From: JBAZBO01 sp041671425
GTDB lineage: Bacteria; Patescibacteriota; WWE3; UBA101185; UBA10185
DNA: 15,450 nucleotides
Assembly (NCBI GenBank): GCA_041671425.1
Contig: JBAZBO010000014.1
Coordinates: 1-15,450, forward strand
Direction: 5' to 3'
The notes under the pieces are model-generated. The model was not told the DNA's origin. It ran no database searches and saw only the letters and a program-made list of their open reading frames with translations. Positions 1 to 6,544 of this stretch are shown here, one piece after another. How positions within the stretch are numbered: position 1 is the first letter of the stretch; each line of letters starts with the position of its first letter. Position numbers and translations under genes: made by a program.

Positions 1-346
1 CCAATACCGCACCTAACAACATGGTTCCCACTCCCTTACCTCGAGCTTCATTTGCTACAAATACACCAACAACATGAGCTGTCTTGATCCCAGCATTCTC
101 AGTTACAAATGCTCCCATAGTCCCAATAGGTTTACCTTTATCCATTGCCACAACATTAAAGGGATTGCTTACTCTTTCCATCCATCTTTCTTGTGTAAAA
201 GCCTCTTCTCTTGCTAAGTTGCTGCCGAATGCCTGAGGGTCTTCCCTAAGTGATCTAAGTCTGATCTCTTTGTATACTTCCCATTTGTCGGGAGACAATC
301 CGATAATCTCAACACCAATATTGCTTGGAATTTCATTACTGACCAT
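1..346 (-). CDS. GNAT family N-acetyltransferase, C-terminus off the window
   Basis: The minus strand is open from an ATG at 346-344 to the left edge, about 115 codons without a stop, so the gene continues beyond base 1. The N-terminal part has the usual GNAT beginning (IRLRSLREDPQAFGSN), and residues near the edge read VFVANEARGKGVGTMLL, which is motif A, the R/Q-x-x-G-x-G loop that holds the acetyl-CoA pyrophosphate. It should therefore transfer an acetyl group from acetyl-CoA to an amine; the substrate cannot be told. The start is supported by a TATAAT box ending six bases upstream. It is divergent from the sugar-nucleotide dehydratase, with 68 bases between the two starts. The family call is strong; the specific role is unknown. 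Confidence 0.9.
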   Translation of the reverse strand, partial: MVSNEIPSNIGVEIIGLSPDKWEVYKEIRLRSLREDPQAFGSNLAREEAFTQERWMERVSNPFNVVAMDKGKPIGTMGAFVTENAGIKTAHVVGVFVANEARGKGVGTMLLGAVL

Positions 347-352
347 TAGGTG

Positions 353-358
353 ATTATA
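353..358 (-). promoter_or_regulatory. -10 box of the GNAT gene (leaderless type)
   Basis: TATAAT on the minus strand, six bases before the ATG at 346. A start of transcription at the usual distance falls on or next to the ATG. The best -35 match at a 17-base spacer (376-381, TTCAAT) is weak and overlaps TTGAAA on the other strand. Confidence 0.65.
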
Positions 359-402
359 CGACTTTATAGCTCCAAATTGAAAATGCTGACTACTTAATAA
401 GG

Positions 403-408
403 TATAAT
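403..408 (+). promoter_or_regulatory. -10 box of the dehydratase gene (leaderless type)
   Basis: TATAAT on the plus strand, six bases before the ATG at 415. A TTGAAA lies at 377-382, but its 20-base spacing is long. No Shine-Dalgarno sequence fits between box and start. Confidence 0.65.
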
Positions 409-414
409 AACCCA

Positions 415-1419
415 ATGAATATCCTAGTCACCGGTGGCGCAGGGTTCATAGGTTCCAATTTCATACATTACTGGCTCAAAAAATATCCTAAAGACAACAT
501 AGTAAATCTGGATCTGTTGACGTACGCAGGTAACCTGGAGAATCTAAAGGATATCCAGAAAGATCCTCGGTACTCCTTTGTCCAAGGCGATATTGCCGAT
601 ACTGTGCGTAATACGAAGCTTATCAAAAAGCATAACATTGATGTTGTGGTCAACTTTGCGGCGGAATCTCACAATGGTAGAGCTATGACGGAGCCCGATA
701 TCTTTCTAAAGACGAACGTACTGGGTACACAAGGTCTTTTGGAGGCAGTAAGGGCTACAGGTATTAAACGCTTTCATCATATATCTACGTGTGAGGTTTT
801 TGGCGACCTGGATCTAGTGGAAGACCGTGCTTTCAAAGAAAGTGACCCATACAAACCCAGAACTCCATATAATGCGTCAAAAGCGTCCGCCAACCATGTA
901 GTAATGTCTTATTTTCATACGTATGGTATCCCGGTTTCTATAAGCCACTGTGCAAACAATTATGGGCCTTATCAATTCCCTGAGAAAGTCCTTCCAAGGT
1001 TTATTATCAATGCCCTTAAGGATGAGGAGCTGCCGTTATTTAGAAGCAGCCAGAATAGAAGGGAATGGATCCATGTGAGTGATCACTGCGAGGGTATAGA
1101 TCTCATTATCAAAAAAGGTAAAGCTGGTGAGTCTTACAATATTGGTACTGGAACCGAGAAAAGTATAGAGGAGATCGCAGATACTGTTTTGGAAAGTCTT
1201 TCCAAGCCAAAGAGTCTTAAAACATATGTAGAAGACCGACCCGGTCACGACAGGAGGTATCTACTAGATACTTCAAAGATCCGAAAGGAGCTTGGTTGGA
1301 AGGCAAAAACAAGCTTTGAAGATGGAATAAAGGATACTATAGCTTGGTATCAAGCCAACCCTTCCTGGTGGCAGCCTTTGGAAGGCAAAGGGTTTGTGGA
1401 GAACTATAGGAAGATCTAG
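415..1419 (+). CDS. RmlB-like dTDP-glucose 4,6-dehydratase family protein (extended SDR)
   Basis: A 334-residue extended SDR enzyme acting on a nucleotide sugar in the cytoplasm. Visible features are the NAD-binding GGAGFIG at residues 7-13, the Y152-x-x-x-K156 catalytic pair (PYNASK), ANNYGPYQFPEK, and the C-terminal DRPGHDRRYLLDTSK stretch typical of dTDP-glucose 4,6-dehydratases. Length matches RmlB. The active site is not canonical: where RmlB has Ser-Thr-Asp-Glu, this protein reads S124-T125-C126-E127, so the acid Asp is Cys, and the usual ESHVDRS reads ESHNGRA (84-90). It may thus do a related but different reaction (epimerisation or another dehydration), so I give no gene symbol. The start follows a TATAAT box with no room for a ribosome site. 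It converges on the Gmad2-like gene with three bases between stop codons. Confidence 0.88.
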   Translation: MNILVTGGAGFIGSNFIHYWLKKYPKDNIVNLDLLTYAGNLENLKDIQKDPRYSFVQGDIADTVRNTKLIKKHNIDVVVNFAAESHNGRAMTEPDIFLKTNVLGTQGLLEAVRATGIKRFHHISTCEVFGDLDLVEDRAFKESDPYKPRTPYNASKASANHVVMSYFHTYGIPVSISHCANNYGPYQFPEKVLPRFIINALKDEELPLFRSSQNRREWIHVSDHCEGIDLIIKKGKAGESYNIGTGTEKSIEEIADTVLESLSKPKSLKTYVEDRPGHDRRYLLDTSKIRKELGWKAKTSFEDGIKDTIAWYQANPSWWQPLEGKGFVENYRKI

Positions 1420-1422
1420 CAG

Positions 1423-1863
1423 TTATTCGTGGAACCTTAAAGGGATGCTTAAGTTAGCGTCAAGCTCTCTTAGGTCAGATGGGTTGTCCTTTTCCAGCAC
1501 AAGGAGTCCATCATTCTCTGGTGGCAAAGGAAAGTTTATGATAACTTCGAAATCTACGTAGTCCTCTGTCATCCACTCCCCGAGCGCGAAAGCATTTGTA
1601 GTAACAAAGGCATTCTGTACACCATAATACAACGTTATTGGGAATTGACCTTCGAAATACCAGGTACCTTTCGCTTTGCCTTTGACCACAAGAGGGCTGG
1701 TTACAACATCATTTGGTTTGGGAGTGTCTACGACAATGTCTGGAGAATTAGCAGTGGTGCTAACGATTTCTTTGGAAGAATTTGATCCTTGTGGTGCGAA
1801 TACCAATAGATAGATAGCTACAGCGGTTGCTATGAAAAAGGCGACAAGAAGTTTTTTACTCAT
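1423..1863 (-). CDS. Membrane-anchored protein with Gmad2-like (Ig-like) domain
   Basis: A 146-residue protein with a short basic start (MSKK), one hydrophobic segment at about residues 5-23 (signal anchor or uncleaved signal; no lipobox cysteine seen), a Ser/Thr-rich linker, then a beta-rich domain from about residue 42. The domain contains PLVVKGKAKGTWYFEGQFP, a WMTEDYVDFE stretch and VLEKDNPSDLRELD, which resemble the Gmad2 immunoglobulin-like spore germination domain family found outside the cytoplasm in many bacteria. It is probably a surface or cell-wall protein; no enzymatic residues are apparent. A TACAAT box with TG one base upstream sits six bases before the ATG. Its stop lies three bases from that of the convergent dehydratase gene, leaving no room for a terminator. 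Confidence 0.75.
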   Translation of the reverse strand: MSKKLLVAFFIATAVAIYLLVFAPQGSNSSKEIVSTTANSPDIVVDTPKPNDVVTSPLVVKGKAKGTWYFEGQFPITLYYGVQNAFVTTNAFALGEWMTEDYVDFEVIINFPLPPENDGLLVLEKDNPSDLRELDANLSIPLRFHE

Positions 1864-1869
1864 GATTTG

Positions 1870-1875
1870 ATTGTA
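1870..1875 (-). promoter_or_regulatory. Extended -10 box of the Gmad2-like gene
   Basis: TACAAT preceded by TGA (extended -10 form) on the minus strand, six bases before the ATG at 1863; leaderless arrangement. Confidence 0.6.
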
Positions 1876-1901
1876 TCACCGCAGCTTATCTTTTGTAGGA
1901 T

Positions 1902-2909
1902 CTAAAGGTTTTTTATTGAGCTTTGGTATGCAGCAAATGATATGTCTTGGATCGCTTTACTGAGGTTTTGGCTCTTATCACCCCTGGTCATGATGCAGAT
2001 AAGATACGGATGATTTGGAGTATAAACAATACCACAGTCATGGAGTTGGAACTCACCGGTCTTTGGATTTTCCCTTTCACCAAACTTGTGGGCAACTACA
2101 ATATCAGCAGGAAGTTTAGCCACGATGCCATCTTTGAAATCTGACTCACTAAGAAGCTTCAGTGCTTTTTCAGACATATCGCGATTGAGATATGAAGCAT
2201 TAAATAATATCCTAAAGAATGAGGCATATTCTTTGACGGAAATTACATTCCCCATATCTAGTGATGATTCTGCATTGACGTCCACACCCATATGATTGTA
2301 TAGGGTTACAAGGCTTTGATTATCAAATCCGCCGTTCAAGATCATTGCGGCGGTGTTATCAGAATACCTGATGGCATATGAGATCAGCTCCTCTATGGTA
2401 TAGGATTTGTTATATTCAATTGCCTTAGTGGAAGTTATGTTCTGATTAACAAGGTCTTGCTTTATTGTGTTAACAACTACTCTATTCAGTATGCTCGGAT
2501 CAGCTTCGGCCACTTTATAGTACAAGATCATTACCGGCACCTTCAGTAGACTTGCCGGAGAGAATAATTCCTGCTCATTAATTCCAATCCAGGGGCCGTT
2601 GTTAAGGTCACGATAATAAACTGAAATGTGGTTCGCTAGTTTATTATCTTTTGCATTTCTAACTGACTCTGTCAGTGCTTTTCTAAGATCAAGTATATTG
2701 TCTTCAGAACCCGTATCTGCGCTGTCGCATTCCAGTAAAGGATTTATGAACTTATATCCTGCAGTGCTTCTTACCTCGTTAATATCACGATGTGATGGGG
2801 AATTTACCAATAGAAATGAGAAAGACAAGCCTAGAAGGAACAGGAGAACTGACAGGATTACGGCTAGGTAAAGGCTGAGTTTCACATCTCTTCTGAGAGA
2901 CATTTTCAT
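1902..2909 (-). CDS. Membrane-anchored beta-lactamase/DD-peptidase-fold serine hydrolase
   Basis: A 335-residue protein with one N-terminal membrane segment (about residues 10-36), so the enzyme domain (about 80-335) should face outwards. Penicillin-recognising motifs are present in order: S120-L-L-K123 (nucleophile and base), S183-D184-N185, and K275-F-G277 in the place of KTG. The general-base Glu of class A beta-lactamases (ExxLN of the omega loop) is not recognisable in the 200-240 region, which argues against efficient beta-lactam hydrolysis and for a peptidoglycan carboxypeptidase, an esterase or a binding protein. The ATG at 2909 is chosen because TATAAT lies six bases before it; a second in-frame ATG is at 2903. 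The gene is monocistronic and 43 bases downstream of uppS. Confidence 0.82.
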   Translation of the reverse strand: MKMSLRRDVKLSLYLAVILSVLLFLLGLSFSFLLVNSPSHRDINEVRSTAGYKFINPLLECDSADTGSEDNILDLRKALTESVRNAKDNKLANHISVYYRDLNNGPWIGINEQELFSPASLLKVPVMILYYKVAEADPSILNRVVVNTIKQDLVNQNITSTKAIEYNKSYTIEELISYAIRYSDNTAAMILNGGFDNQSLVTLYNHMGVDVNAESSLDMGNVISVKEYASFFRILFNASYLNRDMSEKALKLLSESDFKDGIVAKLPADIVVAHKFGERENPKTGEFQLHDCGIVYTPNHPYLICIMTRGDKSQNLSKAIQDISFAAYQSSIKNL

Positions 2910-2915
2910 TTGATG

Positions 2916-2921
2916 ATTATA
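2916..2921 (-). promoter_or_regulatory. -10 box of the serine hydrolase gene (leaderless type)
   Basis: TATAAT on the minus strand ending six bases before the ATG at 2909. It lies in the short gap downstream of uppS, so this gene has its own promoter. Confidence 0.65.
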
Positions 2922-2952
2922 TTATGAAAATGATATGGTTGGAAGGTGTTTG

Positions 2953-3750
2953 TTATCCTTTGACATCAACACTATTACCCCCAAACCTTCTTTCCCTGCC
3001 CATGTATTCATCAACTGCACCTTCAAGTTGGTCTGGACCAAAATCGGGCATAAATAATTTTGTAAAATAAAGCTCCGCATAGGCCATCTGCCAGGACAGA
3101 AATCCGCTAAGTCTCTGTTCTCCGGACGTCCTTATTACTAAGTCGGGGTAAGGAAATGGTTGATCCTTTGTGTCCAGATAACCCCCGAACAAATAATAGG
3201 GATATTTGTCTTTATATTTCCCAACCTCTTTTTCTATATCTTCTGGTAGATGTTTATTATCAAGTACGTCTTGGGCAAACCTGGATACAGCTCTGATTAT
3301 TTCATCATGACCCCCATAATCTAGTGCTATATTCAATATATGTTCTGTATTGAGTTCAGTCTTTGACTCCGCATCAATGATCTTTTCCTTAAGCGATGTG
3401 GGTATTCTATCTTTTCTGCCAAGATGTATTATCCTTGTGTTAGTCTTCATGGCTTCATTGAGGTTTTTTTCTATATTCGTCTCATACAGTTTCATTAGAT
3501 AATCCACTTCTACTTTTGATCTGTTCCAGTTCTCTGTTGAGAATGCCCAAAGTGTCATGGTGTGGATTCCCAACTCTCTTGACCTTTTGATATCTTTATT
3601 TGCGGTATCGAAACCCCTTCTGTGACCCTCCAGTTGGGGGAGGTTGTGCATCTTTGCCCACCTTCTGTTTCCATCAGGGATCAGTGCAATATGCTTGGGC
3701 AGCTCCCTTCCTTCATTATCCTTGTTTGTTTTAACAACAGAATTAGTCAT
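2953..3750 (-). CDS. uppS: Isoprenyl transferase / undecaprenyl diphosphate synthase
   Basis: A 265-residue cis-prenyltransferase that condenses isopentenyl diphosphate units to make the polyprenyl carrier lipid for peptidoglycan and surface glycans, working at the inner face of the membrane. Hallmarks in order: HIALIPDGNRRWAK (catalytic Asp26), GHRRG, LWAFSTENWNRS, LNIALDYGGHDEI, and near the end PDLVIRTSGEQRLSGF followed by WQMAYAELYF. The usual DGNGRWA reads DGNRRWA, a variant also found in shorter-chain or archaeal-type cis-prenyltransferases. About 14 extra residues precede the conserved core. A TATAAT box lies 12 bases before the ATG, giving at most a very short leader without a Shine-Dalgarno site. 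It fits the envelope-related neighbours on both sides. Confidence 0.95.
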   Translation of the reverse strand: MTNSVVKTNKDNEGRELPKHIALIPDGNRRWAKMHNLPQLEGHRRGFDTANKDIKRSRELGIHTMTLWAFSTENWNRSKVEVDYLMKLYETNIEKNLNEAMKTNTRIIHLGRKDRIPTSLKEKIIDAESKTELNTEHILNIALDYGGHDEIIRAVSRFAQDVLDNKHLPEDIEKEVGKYKDKYPYYLFGGYLDTKDQPFPYPDLVIRTSGEQRLSGFLSWQMAYAELYFTKLFMPDFGPDQLEGAVDEYMGRERRFGGNSVDVKG

Positions 3751-3762
3751 AGTATATGTAGC

Positions 3763-3768
3763 ATTATA
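3763..3768 (-). promoter_or_regulatory. -10 box of uppS
   Basis: TATAAT on the minus strand, 12 bases before the ATG at 3750, in the 31-base gap after the DUF5655-like gene. The predicted leader is only about five to six bases. Confidence 0.5.
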
Positions 3769-3781
3769 CTTCAGATGACCT

Positions 3782-4183
3782 TCAGCCTTTCAGGTGGTAG
3801 GAGTTTTTTAAATATTTAATTAGTTCTTTATCAATATCTTCGTTCGAAAAAATATCAATGCAGTTTTTGTAAACATCTGCGGACATCTGCACACATTGCT
3901 TCAGTTTAGGGCTGTCAATTCTCTCGTTCAATGCAAACCTTATTTCTAGTTTATCCTTTCTAGGTAATGCTGCGAGAAAGTCATAATTTCCATACAAATG
4001 AATACAGCACGGAATTGATATAACCTTACACTCGCCNNNNNNNNNNACTTTTTCAAGCAAAAAATCGAAAAGCTCTTTCGCCTTCTCTTTGTTCTCAAAG
4101 TGTTTTTCAAGTGAGACAGTGTTACAGCTGTGAGGTTGATTTACTTTATTGAAAACCCTTTTACATTTGCCGCAAGTCCACAT
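3782..4183 (-). CDS. DUF5655-like protein, interrupted by a sequencing gap
   Basis: A roughly 133-residue protein resembling the DUF5655 family. It starts with a small zinc-ribbon-like motif (MWTCGKCKRVF, then HSC at residues 18-20), followed by KHFENKEKAKELFDFLLEK. After the gap come the conserved basic and hydrophobic stretch LAALPRKDKLEIRFALNE and a helical C-terminus ending ELIKYLKNSY. Function is unknown for the family. Ten N at 4037-4046 split it; both flanks stay in one frame and both fit the family, so the true gap is probably near its stated size modulo three. The stop is TGA, the only one among the complete genes here. A TAAAAT box six bases before the ATG suggests a leaderless mRNA. 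Confidence 0.75.
   Translation of the reverse strand: MWTCGKCKRVFNKVNQPHSCNTVSLEKHFENKEKAKELFDFLLEKXXXXGECKVISIPCCIHLYGNYDFLAALPRKDKLEIRFALNERIDSPKLKQCVQMSADVYKNCIDIFSNEDIDKELIKYLKNSYHLKG
4037..4046. other. Assembly gap (10 N)
   Basis: Run of ten N inside the DUF5655-like gene. The size is probably a placeholder. Coding frame is conserved across it. Confidence 0.99.
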
Positions 4184-4189
4184 AAGTTA

Positions 4190-4195
4190 ATTTTA
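4190..4195 (-). promoter_or_regulatory. -10 box of the DUF5655-like gene (leaderless type)
   Basis: TAAAAT on the minus strand six bases before the ATG at 4183; an overlapping TATAAA (4192-4197) gives an eight-base distance. Confidence 0.5.
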
Positions 4196-4210
4196 TAGCA
4201 AATATGAGAT

Positions 4211-5670
4211 TTATATAATTCTAACGTAAAACCTGCCAACAGGCTTTCCCTCAAAAGAAAACTCTTTTACCATTTTGAAGATAAGAGGGTCATATATCTG
4301 TGGGAACGCATCTTTGCCCAACTGGCTATCAAAAACCTCATAGTAGAAAGTGGGGTTGTTCGGGTAAGGAAAGANNNNNNNNNNGGATGCAGGTAATAAT
4401 CACCTATCACACCATTATCATTTGTTGAATAGTTGAATCCCCCAGGCACCGTAAACTTGGTTGATTTGAAATAATCTCTTAATTGATCCCAACCACGATT
4501 ATAGGGAAATCCATATATAAATATCTGATATTTGTCCTTTGGTATTTTGGCCAGACTGACATTTCCATATTCGGAATCCGTCCAAGGGTACCCCCTATTT
4601 AAGTGAGGTATGAAGATAAAAGATTGCAAGACAGCATTTAGTATGAACAGAACCAGTACGGGCAACATAAAGACCTTTGGCAACTCTTCATACACAGCTA
4701 CAAAACCGACCCCAGCCGTAAGGAGTAAAGGTAACACATAATTATGGATATGGGTGCCCGGGTTGGAAAAGATAAATTCGAAAACGATAAAGGGAACTAA
4801 TGTCCAAAGTATGAAAGGTAGCATTTTTTTGTATCCACATAGCAAAACTGATGCAATAGTAAGTGCCAGAACTATCAGAGCAGTTAATTTAAACGGATTG
4901 TAAACAAAGTAAGTAAAAAGGCTGCTCGAGGGTAATAAACCTGTACCAGAGAATCGTTGCTGAAGGTAGATGTAAGTGTTCTTTGTGAAGTATGTACTGA
5001 AAAAGTATGGTACATAGAATGCAGCTGGAATTAGCGTTGCGGGGACCAGGAAGTATAGAAGAGTTTTAATAACAGATGTGTTTTTATTGTGTGGGGCAGT
5101 AAACAAAAAATATAGCACTGGAACAAAGAAAAATACCGCGTCATAATGTGAAAGCAATGCCATTGCCATGGAAACCCCGGCACACACCAGATAAGTTTTC
5201 TTGGGTTTCTTCCAGAAAAGTACAGCCAGAAATAAAGCAGTAAGACCAAAAAGTAGAAATAGACTCTGATACTGTACTGTTCTACTGTAAGCTATATAGA
5301 AGCCGTTGGTAGAGAAAATAAGTGTTGATAAGAGTCCCTGCCAGTAACCAAAAGCCGTATAAATAATAAGAAAAACCAAAACAGAGCACAGAAACCCTGC
5401 TATTGCAAAAGGAAGTCTGATAGCGCCTTCATCAAACCCTCCGGAAAGTTTTTCTGTTCCCCATGAGAATATAAACTGTAAGGGTGGTCTTCTCTGACTT
5501 AAGAAATATTCCTTGGCTCCTATATTTTTCTTGTAATATACTGCTTTTGTCTCGTCTCCATAGAAGTGAGAATAGCCAAGCTCAGTAAATCTTAAGAAGC
5601 CAGAAATCAATAACACTAGGGATAAGAGGAGTAATTTGAATTTACCTAACTTCAGCACAGCAGATAACAT
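4211..5670 (-). CDS. Family-39-like membrane glycosyltransferase, with a gap that hides the true C-terminal frame
   Basis: An integral membrane protein of about 480 residues with many hydrophobic segments, of the ArnT/PMT (GT39, GT-C fold) type that uses polyprenyl-phosphate sugars outside the membrane. The first extracytoplasmic loop carries the acidic pair D39-E40 in SHFYGDETKAVYY, the hallmark of the family, followed by RRPPLQFIFSW. The gap at 4375-4384 breaks the frame. Reading straight through gives an implausible basic tail stopping at 4267. The alternative frame after the gap reads FPYPNNPTFYYEVFDSQLGK and ends ...GRFYVRII with a TAA at 4211-4213, a far better C-terminus, so the real gap length must be 2 modulo 3. 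The substrate is unknown. It starts 11 bases after the VTT-like gene and may be co-transcribed with it. Confidence 0.85.
4375..4384. other. Assembly gap (10 N), length wrong modulo 3
   Basis: Run of ten N inside the glycosyltransferase. The downstream coding frame that looks real is not the one obtained by counting ten bases, so the number of N is a placeholder. Confidence 0.97.
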
Positions 5671-5678
5671 ATACTTAT

Positions 5679-5684
5679 ATTCTA
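5679..5684 (-). promoter_or_regulatory. Possible -10 box of the glycosyltransferase gene
   Basis: TAGAAT on the minus strand, eight bases before the ATG at 5670 and overlapping the TAG stop of the upstream gene. It is weaker than the other boxes; the gene could instead be read from the upstream promoter. Confidence 0.35.
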
Positions 5685-6260
5685 ACGGATCGCTTTCATA
5701 CTACCACTTCCAATTGAGAGAACCACAAATATCCCCAGCGAATGAAGAATAAAGGCAATGACGATGAATTTGATTAGCGAAAGTTTTTTAATACTGGCGA
5801 ATAATGATATGCCAATCTCTGTAGGAAGTGGAGAGGCTATAAGAACACCGGCAATGACGAACATGGGATAGTTATATAAAGTGCCAAGCCACGCCCTGCT
5901 TTTTCTGGTAACCAGTCTGAAAAATTTTTCCTGCTTCAGAAATTTGATCTCCTCACTAAAAGAAAACCTAACAAAAAGAAATAGCAGAATATCACTTATT
6001 AGAGCTCCCAAACCTCCGGTCAAGGTAGATAGATAAATGTTTTGCTCAAGACCTAGTGCCAGTAGTACTGCTGTGGCTAAGGTTGCAGTGAAGCTGTACG
6101 CATAGAAGAAACCGCCTAAAAAGGATCCAAAATACCCAAGTGAAGTAAGGAATTCTCGTAGCTGGGGCTTATCGTTGTTCTGACAACAAAACCAGACAGA
6201 AAGTAAGATCACTACAAACAAAATCGTCAGCTTTGGGTACTTTATAGGTTTACTATTCAT
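5682..6260 (-). CDS. VTT/DedA-like multispanning membrane protein
   Basis: A 192-residue, strongly hydrophobic protein with a first membrane segment at about residues 10-25, then several more, separated by a basic loop (FSEEIKFLKQEKFFRLVTRKSR, about 100-121). The Gly-rich region LTGGLGALISDILLF and the later GVLIASPLPTEIGISLFAS resemble the re-entrant and proline-containing segments of the SNARE-associated/DedA (VTT) superfamily, whose members are implicated in lipid-carrier and phospholipid scrambling. That would suit a neighbourhood with uppS and a polyprenyl-sugar-dependent glycosyltransferase, but similarity is judged by eye and the specific role is inference. TATCAT lies five bases before the ATG. 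The glycosyltransferase start follows 11 bases after its stop. Confidence 0.55.
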   Translation of the reverse strand: MNSKPIKYPKLTILFVVILLSVWFCCQNNDKPQLREFLTSLGYFGSFLGGFFYAYSFTATLATAVLLALGLEQNIYLSTLTGGLGALISDILLFLFVRFSFSEEIKFLKQEKFFRLVTRKSRAWLGTLYNYPMFVIAGVLIASPLPTEIGISLFASIKKLSLIKFIVIAFILHSLGIFVVLSIGSGSMKAIR

Positions 6261-6265
6261 TACCG

Positions 6266-6271
6266 ATGATA
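6266..6271 (-). promoter_or_regulatory. -10 box of the VTT-like gene (leaderless type)
   Basis: TATCAT on the minus strand, five bases before the ATG at 6260. A second TATCAT lies about ten bases further upstream. Confidence 0.45.
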
Positions 6272-6333
6272 TGTAAATGATACTTTAAATTACGGGTTTT
6301 GCGAGTGTTCTGTGAAAATCTTATATGCTGCCC

Positions 6334-6363
6334 TTGACAAATATTGTCTTTAAGGTCTAAATA
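6334..6363 (+). promoter_or_regulatory. Candidate promoter of the pyrimidine fusion gene
   Basis: Perfect TTGACA at 6334-6339, with a weak -10 match (CTAAAT at 17 bases or TAAATA at 18 bases spacing, 6357-6363). It would give a leader of about 170 bases, unlike the leaderless genes around it. Confidence 0.45.
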
Positions 6364-6379
6364 CGCAGCAGTGCCCTAT

Positions 6380-6419
6380 ATGGTATGTGGTTTTTTCAAA
6401 TGAGAAAATAGCATGCCAT
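6380..6419 (+). promoter_or_regulatory. Hairpin 1 in the leader of the pyrimidine fusion gene
   Basis: ATGGTATG (6380-6387) pairs with CATGCCAT (6412-6419) with one wobble pair; inside, TTTTTTC pairs with GAGAAAA around an AAAT loop. The two stems are separated by a small internal loop (TGG opposite TAG). Confidence 0.5.
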
Positions 6420-6447
6420 CGCACTTTTACAATTCGGAAGACACATG

Positions 6448-6503
6448 TAGCAAGGCAGCCTAGAGACTCTAATCACTTTTGGGATTTCTCAGCTGCTTTG
6501 CTA
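6448..6503 (+). promoter_or_regulatory. Hairpin 2 in the leader of the pyrimidine fusion gene
   Basis: A 12-base-pair stem with one G-U pair: TAGCAAGGCAGC (6448-6459) with GCTGCTTTGCTA (6492-6503). The 32-base loop holds a small inner palindrome (TAGAG-A-CTCTA, 6461-6471). It ends about 26 bases before the Shine-Dalgarno site. There is no U-tract after it, so it is not a plain terminator. Confidence 0.55.
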
Positions 6504-6544
6504 GAGGTGGAGCAATCAGTCAGAAACTTTTGGAGGTCGGTTAA

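Noticed and set aside
3782..3784. TGA recoded as Gly or Trp
   Set aside because: It terminates the DUF5655-like protein at the length expected for the family, and no other gene contains in-frame TGA.
5031..5249. Minus-strand 72-codon frame inside the glycosyltransferase
   Set aside because: An alternative-frame shadow of the membrane-segment codons of the real gene.
6361..6544. T-box riboswitch before the pyrimidine fusion
   Set aside because: No conserved T-box sequence and no terminator with a U-run follows the hairpins.
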